Of a DNA stretch of 64,000 nucleotides, positions 38,775-46,635 are shown one piece after another. How positions within the stretch are numbered: the stretch's first letter is position 1; each line of letters starts with the position of its first letter. Source of the DNA: Cyclobacteriaceae bacterium (GTDB taxonomy: Bacteria > Bacteroidota > Bacteroidia > Cytophagales > Cyclobacteriaceae); contig JANQEU010000095.1 of NCBI GenBank assembly GCA_028278225.1, positions 124,001-188,000 on the forward strand. Direction: 5' to 3'. The notes below the pieces were generated by a model, which was not told where the DNA came from, ran no database searches, and saw only the letters and a program-made list of their open reading frames with translations. The translations under genes and the position numbers were made by a program.

Positions 38775-39593
38775 ATGCCAAATTCAATTATTACGACTCC
38801 TGACCCGAACAGGGAACAAAAGCTAAAAGCATTTGATCGCTTACTGACCATTATGGATGAGTTGCGGGAAAACTGTCCCTGGGACAAAAAACAAACGCTG
38901 GAGTCACTGCGGCATCTTACAATAGAGGAAACGTATGAGCTGTCCGATGCAATTCTGGCAGCCGACCTGGACGAAATCAAAAAAGAGCTGGGCGATCTGA
39001 TGTTGCATTTGGTTTTTTATGCCCGCATCGGATGGGAGAAAAAGGCCTTTGATATCGGGAGCGTATTGAATCAGGTCTGCGACAAACTCGTACGCAGGCA
39101 CCCTCACATCTATGGCGATGTGGATGCCAGTGATGAGGAAGTCGTAAAAGCCAACTGGGAGAAGATCAAACTGAAGGAAAAGGGGAATCAAAGTGTCCTG
39201 GGTGGCGTTCCGAACTCACTTCCGGCCCTCGTGAAGGCCATGCGCATCCAGGAAAAGGCAAGAGGTGTTGGGTTTGACTGGGAAAAGAAGGAGCAGGTAT
39301 GGGAAAAAGTAGAGGAAGAAATGAATGAATTCAGGAATGAGTTTGATGTCAGAAGTGACCGGCCTATCGATCAGGACAAGGCGCAGCATGAGTTTGGGGA
39401 CCTGCTGTTTTCACTGATCAACTATGCAAGGTTTGTTGACATCAATCCCGAGGAGGCACTGGAAAGGACCAATCGAAAATTCATTGAAAGGTTCCAATAC
39501 CTGGAGTCCGAATCCAAAAAGGATGGAAAAACGCTGGCAGAAATGTCCCTCGCCGAGATGGATGAGTACTGGGAAAGGGCGAAGGAGTTGTGA
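38775..39593 (+). CDS. mazG: nucleoside triphosphate pyrophosphohydrolase
   Basis: 272 residues containing two MazG domains, as in E. coli MazG. First domain: LRENCPWDKKQTLESLRH, IEETYELSDAI and ELGDLMLHLVFYARI, with EExxE and ExxD metal ligands. Second domain: VEEEMNEFRNEF and HEFGDLLFSLINYARF. It hydrolyses NTPs to NMP and pyrophosphate, a house-cleaning role. Read from the plus box at 38725-38732. The first copy of a palindromic repeat begins 33 nt after its stop and marks the left edge of an accessory segment. Confidence 0.93.
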   Translation: MPNSIITTPDPNREQKLKAFDRLLTIMDELRENCPWDKKQTLESLRHLTIEETYELSDAILAADLDEIKKELGDLMLHLVFYARIGWEKKAFDIGSVLNQVCDKLVRRHPHIYGDVDASDEEVVKANWEKIKLKEKGNQSVLGGVPNSLPALVKAMRIQEKARGVGFDWEKKEQVWEKVEEEMNEFRNEFDVRSDRPIDQDKAQHEFGDLLFSLINYARFVDINPEEALERTNRKFIERFQYLESESKKDGKTLAEMSLAEMDEYWERAKEL

Positions 39594-39626
39594 GCTGTCA
39601 TTTGAAAACCGGAAGCAAATTTTAAC

Positions 39627-39658
39627 CTCCGTGGTCTGTGACGCCACAGACCAGGGAC
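39627..39658. repeat. palindromic repeat PAL32, copy 1 (imperfect)
   Basis: Left arm CTCCGTGGTCTGTGAC is intact, and the right arm reads GCCACAGACCAGGG, diverging near its end (AGGGACAGGG instead of CACGGAG). Position is 33 nt after the mazG stop. Other copies are at 41242, 42387 and 43147. Confidence 0.7.
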
Positions 39659-39739
39659 AGGGAGTTTCGCCCTTTTATGGCTCAGCTTGAAAGATTTGCA
39701 CCATCAAGTGAAAGCCTCATAAAAACCGTTTTCAACATA

Positions 39740-40252
39740 TTACTTCCCCAGGTAGTGGTCAGGGATCTCTACACCGTTTGAGTTTCCCGTCCAAAGGACA
39801 TTGACGATCCACCATCTGGCATTGAAGTGAACGAGCTGATAGCTGGTAATTCCTTTTTCTTCCACTCCCTCGGAATCCCTGGCTTGATATGTCTGAAACA
39901 CCTGTGCGATGCCATTGTATTCATCAACAACTTTGCTGATTTCAGTTTCTGAATATCCCTGTTCGTAATATGGATCCTTAAGTAGATCGATGAATTCATC
40001 CAGATCAACCGTCTCAACCGGGTTGGAAACCGATTGACTGTGAGAGTGAACCGTGAACTGAGCTGTGGGTAAGAATAAATCTCTGAATGACTCCAGATCT
40101 CTTTTTTCGCCTTTTTCTCCGGATACAATCCTCAACACTTCCTTCACAATTCCATCTATCGATTGTGTTGCATTGACATTCGGCTTCATTTTTTCCTGAG
40201 CGAACAGTGTAGATGAAAAAAGGAGCGTTAACCCGATCAATGCGTTTTTCAT
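39740..40252 (-). CDS. secreted NTF2-like protein
   Basis: 170 residues with a signal peptide (MKNALIGLTLLFSSTLFAQ). The mature part fits an NTF2/SnoaL-like cone: an N-terminal helix, LRDLFLPTAQFTVH-type strand, DEFIDLLKDPYY helix, then TSYQLVHFNARWWIVNVLWT ending in the characteristic strand pair. No catalytic residues can be assigned. Common in Bacteroidota as periplasmic proteins of unknown role. It is the only minus-strand gene between mazG and the small TM gene at 47792. Confidence 0.75.
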   Translation of the reverse strand: MKNALIGLTLLFSSTLFAQEKMKPNVNATQSIDGIVKEVLRIVSGEKGEKRDLESFRDLFLPTAQFTVHSHSQSVSNPVETVDLDEFIDLLKDPYYEQGYSETEISKVVDEYNGIAQVFQTYQARDSEGVEEKGITSYQLVHFNARWWIVNVLWTGNSNGVEIPDHYLGK

Positions 40253-40389
40253 AGCCTGAAATTATCCTTAATCCGATCACAATTTCTTCTTGCTTAACTA
40301 CTTATAACAAGCTTTAACAAGAATTAAGAGTTTTACTGCGATTTGTCCCAATTTTCATTGCCTGGGACCCTGGATCACAGAGTTTCGAT

Positions 40390-40429
40390 ATTGCTTTTCG
40401 CAGTAGTTACCGTTAAATTGATCCTGATA
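40390..40429 (+). repeat. 40-bp upstream direct repeat, copy 1 (possible promoter)
   Basis: Matches 42442-42481 at 39 of 40 positions (one T/C change). It contains TTG at 40391-40393 and TTAAATTG at 40413-40420, spaced like a Bacteroidota -33/-7 promoter but with an imperfect -7. It ends 23 nt before the start of the membrane-protein gene. Confidence 0.7.
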
Positions 40430-40452
40430 GAATTTTTCAAATACTGAAGGTT

Positions 40453-41229
40453 TTGAAAAAGTTCCCGCAACTAATACTTTCCGCCTTAACTAGCTTGCAC
40501 AGACTACTGGTTTGGCATTGGACATATGTCAAACCATTGATTCTATCTTTTAAAAAGGATTTCCTCCAATTGTCCTATTTCTACTCAACGTTTACAGTAA
40601 TCCTTCTTTTAAAAGAGTTCTACATTAATGCATTTGCACACGAGCTTGTTTTTGCTGGTTACATAAAAAGTGTCACACTTTTTTCGTTTTCTTATCGTAA
40701 TTGGATACTGTTTACAATAGCATTGATTTCCTTGTTTTTTCTCTGCTATGTGCGAAGCAAAATTGATTCCCCTTATAAGTATACGGTAATAGCGTATATA
40801 ACTTTCAACATCCTGGGGGTATATGTAATTGCTACGGATTTATTTGAAATACTGAGTTTAATCATCTTTCTTCTATACGGCGGTTTAGTTTCAATCGTAA
40901 TGGGGCTTAGGATTTTGTCTTATAAACCGGATTGGCTTTCAAATAAGGATATTGACCGTGCACTCAAAATAGAACTTGTCAAAATAAGAATTTCAAACTG
41001 GTGGAGAGGTCTGACAATATTAACCAGCATAATAATAGCGTTGTTTGTTACAGCACTGGTATCATGGGTGCTTGCACCAACACCTGAAGATCTCAAACTT
41101 TTTGAAGATTTCGCTGTGAAGTTGTCATTTTATCTTTTCATCATGGCATTACCGGGCTTAATGTATTTCTATATCAGGATATTAAAGCAAATAAATTATT
41201 TAGAAAACTGCCTGATGTTCATCGATTGA
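40453..41229 (+). CDS. six-helix membrane protein of unknown function
   Basis: 258 residues from TTG 40453, about 24 nt after a 40-bp repeat. Six hydrophobic helices are predictable, separated by short loops with several Lys/Arg (for example KSKIDSPYKY and KPDWLSNKDID). I recognise no family. The base composition is more AT-rich than mazG and the genes of the core region, and it lies between palindromic repeats, both signs of an accessory gene. Palindrome copy 2 starts 13 nt after its stop. Confidence 0.68.
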   Translation: MKKFPQLILSALTSLHRLLVWHWTYVKPLILSFKKDFLQLSYFYSTFTVILLLKEFYINAFAHELVFAGYIKSVTLFSFSYRNWILFTIALISLFFLCYVRSKIDSPYKYTVIAYITFNILGVYVIATDLFEILSLIIFLLYGGLVSIVMGLRILSYKPDWLSNKDIDRALKIELVKIRISNWWRGLTILTSIIIALFVTALVSWVLAPTPEDLKLFEDFAVKLSFYLFIMALPGLMYFYIRILKQINYLENCLMFID

Positions 41230-41241
41230 TTTTCCTCTAAT

Positions 41242-41273
41242 CTCCGTGGTCTGTGGCGCCATGAACCATAGTA
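41242..41273. repeat. palindromic repeat PAL32, copy 2 (decayed right arm)
   Basis: The left arm CTCCGTGGTCTGTGGC is perfect, but the right arm reads GCCATGAACCATAG where the perfect copy has GCCACAGACCACGG. It begins 13 nt after the stop of the six-helix membrane protein. Confidence 0.65.
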
Positions 41274-41404
41274 AAACAAAGTGAATTCCTTCTTACATGG
41301 GTGTGAGGGTCTAACCACTGTTATTTAACAATTAATAACAATTCCAGCTTATTCAGGTATTCTTATTGGGCCCGTTAGTTTGTAGATTTATGAGGTCACT
41401 CCAC

Positions 41405-42370
41405 ATGAGTTTGCAAGTGAAAAAGATTTTCCCTGTGGTCGTGCTATCTCTATTGCTTTGTTCTTGTAACGAATGTGACGACACTACATGTCCTTTCCCA
41501 TTTTTTTATATCGAAATCTTAGACCCTCTTGGCAATAACCTTTTTGAAAGTGGAAAGCTGGACCGAAGTCAGATCATCGTATCAAATGGATCCGATAGCA
41601 TTGTCAGGTGTGATTTCGTAGGGGACTACAATGCCAATCTTATATGCCTTGGTACACAGGATTGGGTGAGCGGAACTCACAATTTCCTTATTGAAATCGG
41701 AGATCTGTCAATGGGATTTCAACTTAATGCTGAATGGCAACAAAACAATTGTTGTAATTTCATCCAAGTTGATGAGGTGGTTTTCTACAGGAACAGGCTA
41801 TCCAGGTATGATGAATCAACTCGAACTCTAAAAGTTTTTCTATCCGAATCCGATCTGAATGAAAGCCTGGACAGTAAAGATTACTTCCCGTTAGGCTTAG
41901 GAAACTATTGGGAATTTGATAACGGATCTGGATTTATCGCGACACGGTCAATAGACAGGATTGAAATTATAGACGGACATGACTATTATCGTATGATATC
42001 CCATAGGGATACCGTGTATTACAGGAAATCCGGGGGGAATATCTATATGAAGAAAAAGGGGAAGCCTGAGGCAGTGTTAATCAAGTTTGATGCAAGCGTT
42101 GGGGATCAATGGACTTTTGAAGACAGTACTTGGTTTGGATCGAATTGGGACAGCAGCGAGTCAATCTGGAACGTGAACCTCCTCAGTACTAGCGAAACAT
42201 TGAAACTAGGCGTTAATACCTTTGACAATTGCTATCTGTATGCTTTTTCTAATAGTTGTTATGAATGTGGCTATTTTACCTGGCTTGGTCCCGGATTAGG
42301 AGTTATCCAGGAGTCATATTCCGGATTACTAAAAAAGGCCAAAATCAATGGTGTAACATTTAATTTCTGA
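41405..42370 (+). CDS. predicted lipoprotein
   Basis: 321 residues from ATG 41405. Earlier in-frame starts (TTG 41366, ATG 41390) would lengthen the signal without improving it. Signal peptide with lipobox LLLCSC, Cys at residue 18-ish. The N-terminal half has two Cys pairs (CNECDDTTCPFP and NNCCNF), and the C-terminal half from about residue 165 resembles domains beginning YFPLGLGNYWEF seen in many Bacteroidota secreted proteins. Function unknown. It lies between palindrome copies 2 and 3 and lacks the 40-bp leader found before its neighbours. Confidence 0.72.
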   Translation: MSLQVKKIFPVVVLSLLLCSCNECDDTTCPFPFFYIEILDPLGNNLFESGKLDRSQIIVSNGSDSIVRCDFVGDYNANLICLGTQDWVSGTHNFLIEIGDLSMGFQLNAEWQQNNCCNFIQVDEVVFYRNRLSRYDESTRTLKVFLSESDLNESLDSKDYFPLGLGNYWEFDNGSGFIATRSIDRIEIIDGHDYYRMISHRDTVYYRKSGGNIYMKKKGKPEAVLIKFDASVGDQWTFEDSTWFGSNWDSSESIWNVNLLSTSETLKLGVNTFDNCYLYAFSNSCYECGYFTWLGPGLGVIQESYSGLLKKAKINGVTFNF

Positions 42371-42386
42371 TGTGATGAGTTTTGAA

Positions 42387-42418
42387 CTCCGTGGTCTGTG
42401 ACGCCACAGACCACGGAG
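42387..42418. repeat. palindromic repeat PAL32, copy 3
   Basis: Complete 32-bp element with left arm CTCCGTGGTCTGTGAC and right arm GCCACAGACCACGGAG; one centre position differs from a perfect palindrome. It starts 17 nt after the lipoprotein stop. No T-tract follows, so it is not a classic intrinsic terminator. Confidence 0.8.
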
Positions 42419-42441
42419 TGAAAGAGGGAGTTGGATTGCAA

Positions 42442-42481
42442 ATTGCTTTTCGCAGCAGTTACCGTTAAATTGATCCTGATA
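42442..42481 (+). repeat. 40-bp upstream direct repeat, copy 2 (possible promoter)
   Basis: Second copy of the sequence at 40390-40429, with TTG at 42443-42445 and TTAAATTG at 42465-42472. It ends 23 nt before the start at 42505, the same distance as in copy 1, which is the main reason to think it acts in transcription or translation of the next gene. Confidence 0.7.
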
Positions 42482-42504
42482 TTTTGGACTAAACAATTCC
42501 GGAT

Positions 42505-43116
42505 ATGGAAGACTGGCTGGCACAAACATTAGCAGGGGCAGGGCTTGCATTGCTTGGGTATTTTGGGAAAGTATTACTGGACCGCCTGAGAGCCCGCGCA
42601 GCGGAAAAGAAAGCACGTGATTCAGCGCTTTTTGATCTTTCGGATCTCCTGGAAGAGTCGAACAGTATTTTCCGTGATCAAAATTATAAGCGGGATCGTC
42701 TTGCCTCACTATTGCATCAAAATCACCCGGAAGAGGCTAAAAACATCAAAGGAGGGTACGATGAGTTGTTCTTTCAGCTGTACGATCATTTCAATGATGA
42801 AGAAAAAGAACTTCAGGCACTCATTCGAGGTACGACTATCCACTCAATGCGCAGGGTCAATAAAGAACTCCTATCCTGGCTGGACTCAAATAAACAGTTC
42901 TTACGAACGAACAAAAAGGATGTTGATTTCGGTGGACTTGCCATTCAACTTAAGCTATTGAAAGAGCATCTTAATCAGTGGTTTGACAAATACGATGTCT
43001 GGGTCAAGGAGGAAAAACGAACACTGGTTTACCTGGCTGATGAAAAAGGGCACGGAACCGGCTTTCCTCATAACCTGGAGCCATTGCTGGCCTCAATAAT
43101 CAAAAAGATCAGTTAA
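42505..43116 (+). CDS. single-pass membrane-anchored helical protein, unknown
   Basis: 203 residues. A short N-terminal hydrophobic segment (about 5-24) is followed by a highly charged, helical, probably cytoplasmic region with a basic start (RLRARAAEKKARDS) and repeated Lys/Glu heptad-like runs. No family recognised. It is preceded by the second 40-bp repeat and followed by palindrome copy 4. With the neighbouring genes it makes up a repeat-delimited accessory segment. A possible toxin- or defence-like role cannot be supported from sequence alone. Confidence 0.66.
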   Translation: MEDWLAQTLAGAGLALLGYFGKVLLDRLRARAAEKKARDSALFDLSDLLEESNSIFRDQNYKRDRLASLLHQNHPEEAKNIKGGYDELFFQLYDHFNDEEKELQALIRGTTIHSMRRVNKELLSWLDSNKQFLRTNKKDVDFGGLAIQLKLLKEHLNQWFDKYDVWVKEEKRTLVYLADEKGHGTGFPHNLEPLLASIIKKIS

Positions 43117-43146
43117 TTTCAGCTGTTCCTCATTTCAGTGACTAAT

Positions 43147-43178
43147 CTCCGTGGTCTGTGGCGCCACAGACCACGGAG
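43147..43178. repeat. palindromic repeat PAL32, copy 4 (perfect)
   Basis: A perfect 32-bp palindrome: left arm CTCCGTGGTCTGTGGC and its exact reverse complement. It begins 31 nt after the stop at 43116. The right boundary of the repeat-rich accessory segment. Confidence 0.85.
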
Positions 43179-43324
43179 TTGGAGGTTACTCATTCAGTGA
43201 TGCCTTGAATCTGCGGGGACGAAAAGCAACCTTAAACCGAATGTATGCATCATGTTCCTGTGGGGCGAAAACCTGACCACACATCAAAAGAAGTGGCAAT
43301 ATTGTAACAAGAAGCGACTAAATG

Positions 43325-43340
43325 CTGTCTTATAAGACAG
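43325..43340. promoter_or_regulatory. 16-bp perfect palindrome, possible operator
   Basis: CTGTCTTATAAGACAG reads the same on both strands. It lies 88 bp upstream of the ATPase start of the exporter operon and just upstream of the candidate promoter. A homodimeric repressor could bind it; no regulator gene is adjacent to name. Confidence 0.4.
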
Positions 43341-43427
43341 GCTAAGTTCACAAAACAGAAAGTAAATAGTTACCGTATGGATTAACTTAGTTTGGCGATC
43401 CGTCTTACTAGTTTTCAAAAACTCAAA

Positions 43428-44114
43428 ATGATCCGGTTAATCGATATTAAGAAAAGTTACGTAACCGGTAAGCAGTCACTTACCGTGTTAAAGGGCCTCA
43501 ACATGGATATTGAGGAGGGTGAGTTCGTTTCCATCATGGGATCTTCGGGATCAGGAAAATCCACACTTCTGAACATCATTGGCATTTTAGATGTGTACGA
43601 CAGTGGTGATTACAAACTATTCGGTACGGACATTGCCAATCTATCGGAGACCAAAGCGGCGCAATACCGGAATAAGCTGATTGGATTTGTCTTCCAGTCT
43701 TTTAATCTCCTGAATTTCAAAAACGCCATGGAGAATGTGGCCCTGCCCATGTATTATCAGAAGATGCGCAGGAAAAAGCGGAATATACTTGCTGTCGAAT
43801 ACCTGGAACGCGTCGGTCTGAAAGACTGGGCCCATCATATGCCCAGTGAATTGTCTGGTGGACAAAAACAGCGCGTGGCGATTGCACGGGCGCTGATATC
43901 CAATCCAAAAGTGATCCTCGCGGATGAACCGACCGGGGCCCTGGATACACAGACTTCCTATGAGGTTATGGACTTCTTCAAAGAGGTGAATGATATGGGG
44001 AAAACCATAGTCGTGGTCACCCATGAAAATGATGTTGCTGCCAGAAGTGACCGGATCATCCGTCTGCAGGATGGAGTGATCCTGAGTGAAAACTACGAAC
44101 TTGCCCAAAACTGA
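43428..44114 (+). CDS. MacB-type ABC transporter ATP-binding protein
   Basis: 228 residues from ATG 43428 ([16 protein letters not shown]). A TTG at 43392 would add 12 residues not typical of the family. Walker [10 protein letters not shown], signature [15 protein letters not shown], Walker [13 protein letters not shown], and the D-loop and H-loop (VVVTHE) are intact. LolD/MacB-type ATPases drive mechanotransmission exporters. It is followed at 6 nt by the first permease, and the four genes to 47709 form one operon. Confidence 0.92.
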   Translation: MIRLIDIKKSYVTGKQSLTVLKGLNMDIEEGEFVSIMGSSGSGKSTLLNIIGILDVYDSGDYKLFGTDIANLSETKAAQYRNKLIGFVFQSFNLLNFKNAMENVALPMYYQKMRRKKRNILAVEYLERVGLKDWAHHMPSELSGGQKQRVAIARALISNPKVILADEPTGALDTQTSYEVMDFFKEVNDMGKTIVVVTHENDVAARSDRIIRLQDGVILSENYELAQN

Positions 44115-44119
44115 CCGTC

Positions 44120-45370
44120 ATGTTTGACCTGGACAACTGGCAGGAGATCTTTTATACGATCAATAAAAATCGGGTAAGAACGGCCATTACCGGTTTCTGT
44201 GTGTTCTTTGGCATTTTCATTCTCATTTTATTAATGGGTTTTGGCATTGGGTTCCAAAATGGGGTGAGAAACCAGTTTAAAGATGATGCGATAAATTCCA
44301 TTTTTATCGGAGGGGGAAAAACAAGCGTAGCACACGCAGGCCTCCAGCCGGGGCGGCAAATTCGATTTGACAATGACGACTACGATGCCCTCAGGGACCA
44401 GGTGGGCGGAATAGACAAAATCACCGGCCGGTTTTACCTGAGTGGAGAGTTTACGGTACGTTACGAAGACAAATACTCATTTTTTACGATCCGCTCGGTT
44501 CACCCGGATCATCAGTATGTGGAAAAGACGCTGATGCAGGAGGGGCGTTACCTCAACACCAAAGACATCAGGGAAAAAAGGAAAGTCGCCATTATAGGAA
44601 GTGCCGTTGAGGAGATCCTTTTCAACAGAACTTTGCCTTTGGGTAAATACATTACCATCAATGGGATCAAATACAAAGTAGCCGGAGTCTTTCACGATGA
44701 GGGCAACGAACGTGAAAACAAGATGATCTACATACCCATTTCAACTTCTCAGCTGGCTTATGGCGGCGGCAAAAGGATCCATCAGTTCATCGTGACGGTG
44801 GGTGATGCCAGTGTGGATGAAAGTCTGGTGATACAGGATGAGATACATGACCTGCTGGCAGAACGGCACCGGTTTTCCAAGGAAGATGACCGCGCCATAT
44901 GGATGGGAAACGTATTGGAAGATTACGCACGATGGATGGGGATCTTTGACGGTATCCGTCTTATCCTTTCTGCTGTGGGTGTGCTCGCACTCATTGCCGG
45001 CATTATCGGTGTGAGCAATATCATGCTCATTGTCGTAAAGGAGCGGACACGTGAAATCGGCATACGAAAGGCGCTGGGAGCAACCCCAGGGTCTATTGTG
45101 GGTCTTTTTCTGCAGGAGTCAATGTTCATTACACTGGTCAGCGGATATATCGGCATGATCGCCGGTATGTTATTTCTGCAAAAAGGAATTCTTACCGAAA
45201 TGGTAATTTCATTCGGATTTAGTGAAGATTTCTTCATCGATCCGAATGTAAGTTTTATGGATGCAGTAGTTACCACTTTGATTTTGGCATTTAGCGGAAC
45301 ACTGGCCGGATATTTTCCAGCGAGGAAAGCCGCTAAGATTCAGCCAATCGAAGCACTAAAGGACGAGTAA
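44120..45370 (+). CDS. MacB-type ABC transporter permease, first copy
   Basis: 416 residues. One N-terminal helix (about 20-45), a large periplasmic domain with the MacB-type start SIFIGGGKTS, and three C-terminal helices from about 275 on, with the FtsX-domain motif SNIMLIVVKERTREIGIRKALGA. It pairs with the second permease, which it resembles throughout (shared ERTxEIGIRKxLGATPxSIV), pointing to gene duplication. Mechanotransmission exporters move substrates already in the periplasm. Substrate unknown. Confidence 0.9.
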   Translation: MFDLDNWQEIFYTINKNRVRTAITGFCVFFGIFILILLMGFGIGFQNGVRNQFKDDAINSIFIGGGKTSVAHAGLQPGRQIRFDNDDYDALRDQVGGIDKITGRFYLSGEFTVRYEDKYSFFTIRSVHPDHQYVEKTLMQEGRYLNTKDIREKRKVAIIGSAVEEILFNRTLPLGKYITINGIKYKVAGVFHDEGNERENKMIYIPISTSQLAYGGGKRIHQFIVTVGDASVDESLVIQDEIHDLLAERHRFSKEDDRAIWMGNVLEDYARWMGIFDGIRLILSAVGVLALIAGIIGVSNIMLIVVKERTREIGIRKALGATPGSIVGLFLQESMFITLVSGYIGMIAGMLFLQKGILTEMVISFGFSEDFFIDPNVSFMDAVVTTLILAFSGTLAGYFPARKAAKIQPIEALKDE

Positions 45371-45371
45371 T

Positions 45372-46610
45372 ATGTTTGATTACGATAAGTGGCAGGAGAT
45401 ACTTCTCACAATCCGAAAAAATAAGCTCAGGACATTTCTTACCCTGCTTGGCATTTCCTGCGGGATGTTCATTTTGATCTTGTTGCTGGGTCTGTCCAAC
45501 AGTTTCCGTCAAGGAGTTATGCAGGATTTTAATTTCACCACTAATGCCGGCTTCTTGTGGGGTCGTCGAAGCACCATTTCCTACCATGGATTTCAACCCG
45601 GCAGGCGTATACAATTTGACAACTCGGACACCAGATTGCTATGGTCTAGGATCCCTGAAATGAAATACCTGGCCGCAAGGAACAGTCTGGGGGACGCCCT
45701 CGTCGTGCGACAAAATGCTTCCAGCACATTTGAGGTTTACGGAGATTACCCGGATTTCAATAAAATAGAGATCAAGGAAATTCCAATTGGCCGGTTTATC
45801 AACCAAAAGGATATCGAGGATTATCGTAAAGTGGCTGTAATCGGAGCGGGAGTACAGAAAATTCTATTTGATGAAGACGAGGATCCCATTGGGGAATACA
45901 TTTCCATTCGAAAGGTAAATTTTCAGGTGGTAGGTATCATCAAGCCCTCACGGGAAGGTGGGGATGAAGATTCGGAGAGTTCCATTCACGTGCCATTCAC
46001 TACTTTTCAAAGGGCATTCAACTATGGTGATCGTGTGGGATGGTATGGTTATTCAGTTGCGGATGATGCGGACCTCAGTGAGATAGAGCCTAAGATCCTG
46101 GCATTGCTCAGGGAAAAAAATGATGTGCATCCATTGGATGAAGACGCCATTGGTCACTTCAATTTGCAGGCGGAGTTTGACGAGATCAACGGGTTATTCG
46201 ATGGTTTGGAGTCTTTTACATGGTTCGTGGGGATAGCGCTTTTGATCGCGGGCCTGCTTGGTGTGAGTAATATCATGTTGATTATTGTGAAGGAAAGAAC
46301 AAAAGAGATCGGCATCCGCAAATCGCTTGGGGCTACTCCCCGGTCTATCGTTGCTTTGGTACTCCATGAATCTGTTTTTCTTACGATGATCGGAGGATAT
46401 TTCGCCCTGGTTTTGGGCCTGATCCTGTTGGAGGTGGTGGGCATTATCTTGCCTGAGGGAGGGGATATGCCTTTTAGTGCGCCCTATGTTAACCCATGGG
46501 TAGTTCTTGGTGCATTGGGAATTTTAGTGATAGGAGGAGGCCTGGCGGGACTGATCCCGGCCAGGAAAGCAGCTGCGATCAATCCAATTGAAGCTATTAA
46601 TACAGAATGA
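45372..46610 (+). CDS. MacB-type ABC transporter permease, second copy
   Basis: 412 residues, starting 2 bases after the first permease stop. Same build: N-terminal helix, periplasmic domain, three C-terminal helices with VSNIMLIIVKERTKEIGIR. It ends ARKAAAINPIEAINTE, matching the first permease's ARKAAKIQPIEALKDE. Two distinct permeases with one ATPase suggests a heterodimeric transporter rather than the single-permease MacB dimer. Confidence 0.9.
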   Translation: MFDYDKWQEILLTIRKNKLRTFLTLLGISCGMFILILLLGLSNSFRQGVMQDFNFTTNAGFLWGRRSTISYHGFQPGRRIQFDNSDTRLLWSRIPEMKYLAARNSLGDALVVRQNASSTFEVYGDYPDFNKIEIKEIPIGRFINQKDIEDYRKVAVIGAGVQKILFDEDEDPIGEYISIRKVNFQVVGIIKPSREGGDEDSESSIHVPFTTFQRAFNYGDRVGWYGYSVADDADLSEIEPKILALLREKNDVHPLDEDAIGHFNLQAEFDEINGLFDGLESFTWFVGIALLIAGLLGVSNIMLIIVKERTKEIGIRKSLGATPRSIVALVLHESVFLTMIGGYFALVLGLILLEVVGIILPEGGDMPFSAPYVNPWVVLGALGILVIGGGLAGLIPARKAAAINPIEAINTE

Positions 46611-46635
46611 ATTTTAAAATCAAAAGATACAAACA

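Larger units (their letters stand above)
43117..43427. other. intergenic region before the ABC exporter operon
   Basis: 311 bp with palindrome copy 4 (43147-43178) and a 16-bp perfect palindrome (43325-43340). TAGTTACCGT at 43367-43376 matches the middle of the 40-bp repeat, and TTAGTTTG at 43387-43394 is an imperfect -7 candidate. No open frame looks real here. Confidence 0.6.

Noticed and set aside
39627-43178. Integron attC sites
   Set aside because: The palindromes lack the attC core GTTRRRY and its bulged asymmetry, and no integrase is in view.
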